From: JACQMJ01 sp964373495
Lineage (GTDB): Bacteria; Patescibacteriota; Minisyncoccia; Sungbacterales; SURF-37
Direction of reading: 5' to 3'
Assembly (NCBI GenBank): GCA_964373495.1
Contig: CAYJUW010000013.1
Location: 1-19,408, forward strand
Length of the DNA stretch: 19,408 bases
The translations under genes were made by a program, and so were the position numbers. This document shows, piece by piece, positions 1-6,055 of the stretch. The notes beneath the pieces were generated by a model, which saw only the letters and a program-made list of their open reading frames with translations, did no database searches and had not been told where the DNA came from. The number at the start of each line of letters is the position of its first letter. Positions within the stretch are counted from its first letter, which is position 1.

Positions 1-1934
1 TCAGCCAGTTCGCCTACCCCCTGCGTCGCGATCGCGGTGTGGAGATGGGTATTCGTCTCGATGTCTTCTGCAGAAATTCGTTTTTGGATATCTCCGACGG
101 TTGCGCCTTTCAGCCAGCTATTGAAGGCCTCTTGGAAGCGCGCATCAGTGCGTTCGATACCGGTTTCCAGTTCGACGGCCGAGGTAAGATCTCTGGTTGC
201 GTCGAGGACTTTATCATCCAGTTCGTACTGCTTCATCTCCTGGTGGAGGGCGATGCGCTGGGACGGCGTCATGACACCCAGAACCTGCTGGATTTCGTGC
301 TTCTTCATGTCGCGGACGAAGTCGGCGCGTTCCGAGGCGGCCATGCTCCGCATGAGGTCGCGGCGGTATTCGGGTGAGACCTTGGCCGCTAAGGCCCGTC
401 GTTGGAGTGCGGCCTTCTCGCGCTGTTCCCTCGTCCTCCGGCCGGCGGCGGCTACGGCTTCAACTGGTCGAGCCAGCGGCCGGAGGAGGCGGCGGGATGC
501 GATCGCCCGCCCGACCGCTGAACCCAGTGCGGCTCCGGCGGCCGCGCCGGCGGCAATCTTCCCGGTGCCCCGCGCCCATTTACCCGCCGCACCCGTCATC
601 TTCTTCCCCCACCCGGTGACGGTGGAGGCGCCATAGATGCCCATCTGGTTGGCGGCGAAGAGTGAGCCGATGAGGAGTCCGGCCATCATGAGATACTGTA
701 TGAGCGCCGGGAACCGATCGGACGATCCGGTTTGTGCGAATACTTGGGCGAAGCTCGAGCCCATTTCGATCGACAGGAAGATGAAGAACATGAACGCCGG
801 GAAGAAGAACGACCACTTCATAAGCCGCTCCCACCACTCATTGTAGTAGCGCTGGGTGGCCGGCAGGATCATGAAGAGGAAGGCCAGCGGCCCAAGAATG
901 AGAAGGAAGGCAAGCGAGATCGTCCGGACGAGGAGAAAAATTCCGCCAGCCAGGAGCACGAAAATGAGGATCGGGGTGATCAGGAGCTTGAAGAGCACCC
1001 CGGTCATTGCGGTTGTCAAGAGATCCTGATCATCCTTCGGGATGCGGAAGGTGAGCCGCCACGCCGCATCCCAGAGCGAGTTCAGGCACCAAGCGATCGG
1101 CAGGCCGGGGATGACACTTCCCCGTTCGTAGCAATCCCGTCTGATCTGGGCGCCGGCCTCGGCAAGCGTGATCGGATTTTGGGGTCTGGTGTCTTTGAGC
1201 ACCGGGAATTTTGAGGCCAGCATCACCCGCGAGGCGATGGGGGCGAGGGGGATGTAGGTGCCCACGATTCCCTGGCGCTGTGCCTCGGTGGCGCTGAGCG
1301 GTGCGGAGATCCGGTCGTAAAATATTTTCGCAATCCCGTTTGAAAGGTTAATGAATGCACTCCCAATAGCCAAGCTGAAGTTGATCAAAAGGGCCGAGAT
1401 GATCAACGTCGGCAGGAGTTGTCGGGCGGTGTACTTTGAGAAGTCAAAGATGGTGGCAATGGCGATCCAGAGGAGGATCAGGACAAAGAACAGATTGGCG
1501 ATGCCGAGCGTGATGCCGAAGCCCAACTTGACGAAGGTGATGGTACCAATGGGGTGGAGGGCGAGGATAACCATTGCCTCAAAGAGGAACGCCGCAGCCG
1601 AGAGGATGATATTAATGAAGAAGTCGCTGACGATATCGAGTACCCAATAGATTACACAGCCGAGGCCCTGGGTGAAGATATCGCAGCTCACCTTTTCATC
1701 GCTGCCCGGAGTTTTGGAGCCCGCTTGAGGTTTGCCACTCTGGAGTTCCTTCATGAGCGCCTCGCAGGCCTGGTCTCCGGGAGCGCAGCCGGTGGCGGTC
1801 GGCGCCTCTATTGCGGCGGCAGAATACGGCAGGAGCACCGCGGGGATGAGCAACCCAAAAAGGAGTACAGCAAGCACAAGGCTCATCAGGATGGCCTTCC
1901 TCTTTGCCGCTGGTTTCCTCGCAGTTGATTCCAT
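1..1934 (-). CDS. VirB6/TrbL-like multi-spanning type IV secretion membrane protein (C-terminus cut by window edge)
   Basis: The reading frame is open from an ATG at 1934 to the left edge, about 644 codons with no stop, so the C-terminus is missing. Residues 14-40 form a signal/first membrane helix. Further hydrophobic helices lie near 100-128, 138-165, 172-200, 312-360, 375-395 and 411-430. After them comes a basic, Ala/Gly-rich and then charged helical tail (about 440 onward), likely cytoplasmic. The stretch around 167-207 (TARQLLPTLIISALLINFS) resembles VirB6/TrbL-like proteins encoded in Patescibacterial secretion clusters; the inferred role is an inner-membrane channel for DNA or pilus assembly. 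It starts 5 nt after the stop of the upstream secreted-protein gene, so the two are in one operon. Plus-strand ORFs over this region are shadows. Family assignment rests on topology and remembered similarity and needs a profile search. Confidence 0.82.
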   Translation of the reverse strand, partial: MESTARKPAAKRKAILMSLVLAVLLFGLLIPAVLLPYSAAAIEAPTATGCAPGDQACEALMKELQSGKPQAGSKTPGSDEKVSCDIFTQGLGCVIYWVLDIVSDFFINIILSAAAFLFEAMVILALHPIGTITFVKLGFGITLGIANLFFVLILLWIAIATIFDFSKYTARQLLPTLIISALLINFSLAIGSAFINLSNGIAKIFYDRISAPLSATEAQRQGIVGTYIPLAPIASRVMLASKFPVLKDTRPQNPITLAEAGAQIRRDCYERGSVIPGLPIAWCLNSLWDAAWRLTFRIPKDDQDLLTTAMTGVLFKLLITPILIFVLLAGGIFLLVRTISLAFLLILGPLAFLFMILPATQRYYNEWWERLMKWSFFFPAFMFFIFLSIEMGSSFAQVFAQTGSSDRFPALIQYLMMAGLLIGSLFAANQMGIYGASTVTGWGKKMTGAAGKWARGTGKIAAGAAAGAALGSAVGRAIASRRLLRPLARPVEAVAAAGRRTREQREKAALQRRALAAKVSPEYRRDLMRSMAASERADFVRDMKKHEIQQVLGVMTPSQRIALHQEMKQYELDDKVLDATRDLTSAVELETGIERTDARFQEAFNSWLKGATVGDIQKRISAEDIETNTHLHTAIATQGVGELA

Positions 1935-1939
1935 AGGGA

Positions 1940-3397
1940 TCAAAGATTGATCACCGCTGGGGTTGGCGGAGGAGAACAATCAAGCGCGGTGAAGATCGTC
2001 TGCGGCGAGAAGCGACTGGTCTGGAGGTAGTGCACCCGCACCTGGTAGGAGGCACCAGCCGAGAATGCCGAGGGGGGAGCACTTGCGCCTGCGGTCGGGT
2101 CAAATCCGGTTGGCGCAATGGTGGAGAGCGCCGAGGGCGCGGCAAGCTTCGCCCAGAATCCGTCAAACTGGTTATTATTGTCATCCACCTGGATCTCAAA
2201 GCCCGAGGCGTTCTGTCCTGCTGCCTGCCACTGGATGGTGACGCTTGAGCCGGCGTTACCGCAGAAGGCGGTTAGCGTTGGCGCGGGAATTGGCGGAGGC
2301 GGCGGAGGGGGCGGAGGCGGCGCGGGTGCGGGTGGCGGCGGAGGGGGCGGGAATTGAAATGTCTGCTGGCCGGAGATCTGTGAGGGGAGCGGAGAGGACG
2401 AGGTAGTGGCGGCCAGTCCCCGCTCGATGAACACCTGGATCGCGGTATTGATGATCGCGGCTATTGCGGTCTGGACGTCGTCGGCAACGTCGGTCTGCCG
2501 GATGGGCGAGACGATCTGCGATTGCATGACCATCTCCGCAACGGCGCTCCCTGGCGTGGTGCATTTTCCAGTGTTCGGATCGCGGATGCAGAGGAATCCG
2601 GAGCCGGCGAGGTACTCTTTTTCAAAGGCGCTTACAGCTCGTTGTTCAGTTTTCAGTTTGGCATCGAGAACCGCGACCTCCGCGTTCCAAAAGTCATTTT
2701 CGGTCTGTTCGCTCGCCCATAGCGAAACGAAATCGCCAGAGTTCCCCTGAAGGAATCCGCCGTAGTCGCCGGGGAAGGTGCAGGCAAGCGCTAAACTGAT
2801 GTCTCTTGCGAAGAAGGATTGAGGGGGGAGGGAGATGCCAGCGCAAAAGTTAATGCCGGTGAGCTGGGAAAGGAATATCCGGGCAGCGTTCTCGGCGGAT
2901 CGGGCGATATCAATGGAAAAGCTCGCGGAAAACACTGGACCGCCGAAGTTGCCGGTGACGATCCAGCGGATGACCATGTCCCGGACGAGCTGGATGGCCA
3001 TCTTCAAGATCGCCGTCGTAATTTGATCCTGAATGGACTTCCCCTGCAGGTAGGTGGTGGCGCCGGCGGTGCGGGTATTAACGCCGAAATTAGGCCGGTC
3101 AAAGACCGGGACGTATGAACCGGCGCCGCCGAGGAGCCCGCCGAGGAGGGAGCCGATGCTACCGGTCACGTCAAAGCCGCTCGTCACGCCGCCGAGATCA
3201 ATGGCGCTGATGTCAAACTGTGCGATGTCGATGCCGAGCTCCCCGAGACCCACCGGCGAGATCGGCACCTCGGCCTCGAACGCCGAGGCGGCGATCGGTA
3301 GGCCGACCGCCTGGGCCAAAAGGACGAAGACAATCCCGGCAGGGATGAGGCGGGATACAAACCGTTTGTGGAATCTCCGACAGATCATGGCTGGCAT
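1940..3397 (-). CDS. Secreted proline-rich protein with FN3-like C-terminal domain, in the secretion operon
   Basis: This 485-aa protein has a basic N-terminus, a hydrophobic stretch at about 19-38 and an A-S-A site near residue 39, so it is probably exported or N-terminally anchored. Residues about 45-345 are a mostly helical domain with several cysteines that I cannot assign. A polyproline run (about 349-373) follows, then a ~110-residue beta-rich end (374-485) with FN3-like features: alternating W and Y positions, a strand reading VTIQWQAAG and another reading YQVRVHYLQ. The start is supported by a Shine-Dalgarno GGAGG at 3405-3409, 7 nt before the ATG and next to the upstream stop. Its place between a calcium-repeat protein and a VirB6-like protein suggests an envelope part of the same machine, perhaps in the position of VirB5/minor pilin genes. 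That role is inference. Confidence 0.75.
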   Translation of the reverse strand: MPAMICRRFHKRFVSRLIPAGIVFVLLAQAVGLPIAASAFEAEVPISPVGLGELGIDIAQFDISAIDLGGVTSGFDVTGSIGSLLGGLLGGAGSYVPVFDRPNFGVNTRTAGATTYLQGKSIQDQITTAILKMAIQLVRDMVIRWIVTGNFGGPVFSASFSIDIARSAENAARIFLSQLTGINFCAGISLPPQSFFARDISLALACTFPGDYGGFLQGNSGDFVSLWASEQTENDFWNAEVAVLDAKLKTEQRAVSAFEKEYLAGSGFLCIRDPNTGKCTTPGSAVAEMVMQSQIVSPIRQTDVADDVQTAIAAIINTAIQVFIERGLAATTSSSPLPSQISGQQTFQFPPPPPPPAPAPPPPPPPPPPIPAPTLTAFCGNAGSSVTIQWQAAGQNASGFEIQVDDNNNQFDGFWAKLAAPSALSTIAPTGFDPTAGASAPPSAFSAGASYQVRVHYLQTSRFSPQTIFTALDCSPPPTPAVINL

Positions 3398-3400
3398 GGG

Positions 3401-4393
3401 TTACCCTCCCGAGTTTTGCGTGATGCCCTTGGCGGCGAGTTCGGCCTCCAGCGCTTGATGGAACCGCGCGACCTCGTTTAAGAGTTCAATCCGCTGGCGT
3501 ACGGCCAGGGCAGCGGCGAGCGGGTCTTGAGCGACGTTGCGGATGATCTCCACCGCTCGTTTGGTCTTGGCGAGGTAATTCAGCTCCTGCACCGCAAAGC
3601 TGCGGTAGGCCGACGGGACCGGGAGTCGCTGGATGTCCGCGATGGTTCGTTCGAGGGCGGCAATGATCGGATCGAGCTCGGCGAGCTTGGCGGCATTGCC
3701 AGACTGCAAGTACTCGACGAGGATCACAAGATCGCCCCGCCGTTCGTAGGGATCGAGATGCCGTATGTGCACCGCCGTGACCGCCTCAAAGTAGCGACGG
3801 GCCGCCTCCGCACCATCAGGCCCCGCGGTGAGATCTTGCACGGTGAAAACTTTTGGCGGCTGGAGGAGGGTTTCCGGGACGAGGTCTTGGGGGAGCACCA
3901 GGTTGTCGAGAAACTCCCGGGAGGAGATGCGGCCCTGCTGGTCAATGACGCCCAGCACTCCGCTCGAAAGGATATTCCGGGTAAGGTCGTAGGTGAGATT
4001 GCCGGTCGGGGCGTTATCGCCGGACGGGATCACCGGTGGTTCGATGCGGTCATTTGGCCCTGATTTCAGCGGGTCGCGACCGGTTGAAATTTCCTCACCG
4101 TCGGGCGTGCCGTCGCCGTCGCTGTCGGGTTTAGACTGATCAGTGCCCCACAGCGCCTCTTCCCAGTCCTGCAGGCCATCGCCGTCGGTGTCTTTGGCGG
4201 TCCGGTCGGATACGGTTTGCAATACGTTGGTACCGGTCAGTTTCTGTTGTGCGTTATTTTCAATAATTTTTTCTGACGTGAAGGCGCGGTGGCCAGACCA
4301 AATCAGCGCGCCGCCGAGCGCGAGCAATACAAAACCACCAAGGAATCTTATGCTTTTCCTTAAAGTCAAAACGCCATGGGCAGGTATGCCCAT
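3401..4393 (-). CDS. Membrane-anchored protein with thrombospondin type 3-like calcium repeats
   Basis: This 330-aa protein has one N-terminal membrane helix (about 17-34) and presumably an extracytoplasmic body. Residues 68-107 carry two acidic calcium-binding loops of the DxDGDGxxD type (DTDGDGLQDWEE and DSDGDGTPDGEE), spaced as in thrombospondin type 3 repeats. The rest is helical, with an EAARRYFEAVTAVH-like segment and no family I can name. It is the first gene of the leftward operon with the proline-rich and VirB6-like proteins. An extended -10 ends 6 nt before the ATG, which makes 4393 a plausible leaderless start; a TTG eight codons later (4369) is the alternative. The start codon lies inside a hairpin (4371-4398). 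Such Ca-repeat proteins accompany secretion or pilus genes in related genomes, so a structural surface role is inferred. Confidence 0.78.
   Translation of the reverse strand: MGIPAHGVLTLRKSIRFLGGFVLLALGGALIWSGHRAFTSEKIIENNAQQKLTGTNVLQTVSDRTAKDTDGDGLQDWEEALWGTDQSKPDSDGDGTPDGEEISTGRDPLKSGPNDRIEPPVIPSGDNAPTGNLTYDLTRNILSSGVLGVIDQQGRISSREFLDNLVLPQDLVPETLLQPPKVFTVQDLTAGPDGAEAARRYFEAVTAVHIRHLDPYERRGDLVILVEYLQSGNAAKLAELDPIIAALERTIADIQRLPVPSAYRSFAVQELNYLAKTKRAVEIIRNVAQDPLAAALAVRQRIELLNEVARFHQALEAELAAKGITQNSGG
3405..3409 (-). promoter_or_regulatory. Shine-Dalgarno site of the secreted proline-rich protein
   Basis: GGAGG on the minus strand, 7 nt before the ATG at 3397 and overlapping the end of the upstream gene. 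It is one of the few convincing ribosome binding sites here. It fixes the start and implies translational coupling. Confidence 0.7.
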
Positions 4394-4398
4394 GGCGT
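4371..4398. repeat. Perfect hairpin covering the start codon of the calcium-repeat gene
   Basis: Two 11-bp arms (ACGCCATGGGC and its exact reverse complement) around a 6-nt loop, AGGTAT. The ATG at 4393 is inside one arm, and the sequence begins 2 bp from the -10 element. It could act as an operator or as mRNA structure limiting translation of the secretion operon. Confidence 0.7.
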
Positions 4399-4399
4399 A

Positions 4400-4408
4400 A
4401 GTATAGCA
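4400..4408 (-). promoter_or_regulatory. Extended -10 promoter of the secretion operon
   Basis: On the minus strand this reads TGC followed by TATACT, a near-consensus extended -10 (TGnTATAAT). Six bases separate it from the ATG at 4393, so the expected +1 falls on or next to the start codon and the mRNA would be leaderless. No good -35 is visible, as is common with extended -10 promoters. Confidence 0.6.
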
Positions 4409-4600
4409 TTAAGCGCTTGAAAACTTGCGGAAAGGGTGGGGATAAGTGATAGTTTTGCCTTTGGAGCGAAGTTGTGGAGCTACAAAACCGTCATCCCAAG
4501 TCCTCCCCCCGAGCCGGTCGAATGATCTTACGGCCAGCTATTTTTCGCGAAGCTTATTTTGGACGCCGCACACGTGCCTAACGCGACCCAGCTCCTGCTG

Positions 4601-4966
4601 CTACCGGCTCGTTCCCATGAAGAGGATCGTTGCCCCCATGCCGACAAGCTGGAGGGAGAACCCGCGGCGCACGGAAACCAAGATGAAACACCCTGCGTCT
4701 GCACCGGAAAGCCCCAGGGTCCAGGCCCCGGATCGGATCACCCGGTAGAGATAGAGCAGACTGGCTCCGGGTACATACAGAAAGTTGCCGCCCCGCGGCG
4801 GGCCGATTTTGAGCAGCTGTGCACCGGGCGGTACCGCGCAGTGTTTAATGTCTTGGATTTGTCCGCCAAAGGGCCCCGCGGCGAGCATCGGGGCTGGGGT
4901 GGCAATAACTGCCCCTAGCAGAAGGAGTATTGCAATATGCCGAAAGCGAAGCGAACGAAATCCCAT
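4601..4966 (-). CDS. Small secreted protein of unknown function, downstream of ksgA
   Basis: This 121-aa protein has a hydrophobic signal segment (about 10-29) ending in MLAAG and a short mature part rich in glycine and hydrophobic residues, including IGPPRGGNFLYVPG near 53-66 and VGMGATILFMGTSR at the end. Related short exported proteins with a GPP-GG block are familiar beside type IV secretion/pilus genes in Patescibacteria, but I know no function. The ATG lies 9 nt after the ksgA stop, so it is probably co-transcribed with ksgA. The secretion operon promoter starts about 200 bp further on. Two cysteines (in KHC and GCF) might pair after export. No catalytic motif is visible. Confidence 0.65.
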   Translation of the reverse strand: MGFRSLRFRHIAILLLLGAVIATPAPMLAAGPFGGQIQDIKHCAVPPGAQLLKIGPPRGGNFLYVPGASLLYLYRVIRSGAWTLGLSGADAGCFILVSVRRGFSLQLVGMGATILFMGTSR

Positions 4967-4975
4967 AGGAGTATT

Positions 4976-5893
4976 TTAGTCCATCTCGTTTTGGAACGCA
5001 CGAGCAAGTTTTACCCAGTCCTCGAGCCCGAGCGCCTCCGGCCGCTTGCCGGAAAGGTTTAACTTCCCCAGCGCATCGGCTACCTTCGATTTTGAGAGGT
5101 TGGCATTCCGGGCAAGAGAGTTTTCGAGCGTTTTTCGTTTTCCTTGAAACGCCGCGCGGAGGATGGCAAAGAACTTTCTCTCATCGAGCCCCTGTTCGCG
5201 GAAAAAATCTTTGCGGATGTTGCCAATCCGAATGAAGGCCGAGTCCACGCTGGGGGGCGGCCGGAAGGCCTGGGCTGGGATGGGAAAGAGAATTTCCGGT
5301 TTGCCGTAGGCCTGGACCGAAAGGGCAAGGAGATTCATGTGCGGAGGTCGAGCCGTGATGCGCTCGGCAACCTCCCGTTGGACCATGATGAGGATGTCTT
5401 TGGGCGGGCGTTCGGCCTCCAGAAGCCGCCGGATCAGGCGCGAGGTGAGGTAGTAGGGAATGTTGGCGATGACGCGGTAGCGATTCGGCAACGGGAGCGC
5501 TTCGGGGAATAGTTTTAAAATGTCGCCGCGGATGATGGTGACGTTTTCGCCGCTGGGAGCATTTAGCAAATGCCGGCGATCGTCGGTATTTACTTGACGT
5601 GTGCGCTGCCCGCTATCGCTGACGCTGCGATGCGAGAGTTCCCGTTCGAGCGCCTCGGCCAGCCGCGGATCTTTCTCGACCGCGATCACCCGGCCGGCCC
5701 GCTCGGCGAGCGCGCGCGTAAGCTCACCCCGGCCGGCCCCAATTTCAAGCACGGTGTCGGTCGGTTTGAGGCCGGCGGCGGCGATGATGCGCTCCAGCAC
5801 CGGGCGCGAAATCAGGAAGCGCTGACCCATCAGCAAGTTCGGTCTGATGTTAAACTGCTTCCGGCATCCTGGGTTGCTAGTGCGCAGTGCCAT
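4976..5893 (-). CDS. ksgA: 16S rRNA dimethyladenosine transferase KsgA (RsmA)
   Basis: KsgA dimethylates two adjacent adenines near the 3' end of 16S rRNA, using S-adenosylmethionine, during 30S maturation. Visible motifs are GQRFLIS (22-29; family GQ-FL), the SAM-binding VLEIGAGRGELT (48-59), the acidic VEKD (72-75), the catalytic NIPYYLTS and the C-terminal ILRAAFQGKRKTLENSL. The protein has 305 residues, somewhat longer than usual. Much of the excess is a hydrophilic segment at about 86-115, between the EKD strand and NVTIIRGD, where the family normally has a short loop. The DNA for that segment is made of palindromes (see 5565-5594), so it looks inserted. There is no clear ribosome binding site; the ATG at 5893 lies next to a repeat region. 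The small secreted protein follows 9 nt after the stop. Confidence 0.93.
   Translation of the reverse strand: MALRTSNPGCRKQFNIRPNLLMGQRFLISRPVLERIIAAAGLKPTDTVLEIGAGRGELTRALAERAGRVIAVEKDPRLAEALERELSHRSVSDSGQRTRQVNTDDRRHLLNAPSGENVTIIRGDILKLFPEALPLPNRYRVIANIPYYLTSRLIRRLLEAERPPKDILIMVQREVAERITARPPHMNLLALSVQAYGKPEILFPIPAQAFRPPPSVDSAFIRIGNIRKDFFREQGLDERKFFAILRAAFQGKRKTLENSLARNANLSKSKVADALGKLNLSGKRPEALGLEDWVKLARAFQNEMD
5565..5594. repeat. 30-bp palindrome inside ksgA, third copy of the PaaX-flanking palindrome
   Basis: The 30 bp begin AGCAAAT and end ATTTACT around a centre CGATCG. Aligned without gaps to the palindrome at 19094-19123, the mismatches are all transitions, so the hairpin survives with G-U pairs. 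On the minus strand both sequences continue into TTTGCTAAAT. It lies in the extra segment of KsgA, beside another imperfect hairpin (about 5608-5632). Confidence 0.6.
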
Positions 5894-5908
5894 AGTTCGA
5901 CACCAAAA

Positions 5909-6055
5909 GCTCTAAATCCTAAACTCTAAATTCTAAACAAACCCCAATGACCAAATTTCAAAACGTAGTTCGACACGGCTCACCACAAGTGTTTGAGATT
6001 TAAGATTTTGGATTTTGAATTTGTTTAGGGTTTAGGGTTTAGAGTTTAGGGTTTT
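5909..6055. repeat. Intergenic inverted repeat built from 7-bp units between uvrD and ksgA
   Basis: The left arm (5909-5942) is made of units such as CTCTAAA, TCCTAAA and TTCTAAA. The right arm (6020-6055) is made of TTTAGGG/TTTAGAG. They pair over about 30 bp with mainly G-U type mismatches. In the transcribed direction the uvrD stop TAA is the first part of the repeat. The 60-75 bp between the arms holds a second inverted set (CAAATTTCAAAA versus TTTTGAAT) and a copy of TAGTTCGACAC. A role as a 3'-end or terminator hairpin is inferred. Confidence 0.75.

Noticed and set aside
37..1928. Several plus-strand ORFs up to 199 aa at the left edge
   Set aside because: They lie opposite the VirB6-like gene, are rich in Arg/Ser and low-complexity, and show no domain. 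The minus strand gives one long frame with regular membrane helices.
6020..6055. Telomere-like TTTAGGG repeats as a chromosome end
   Set aside because: There are only a few degenerate units, inside a bacterial gene array and paired with an inverted arm; they belong to the 7-bp repeat class.
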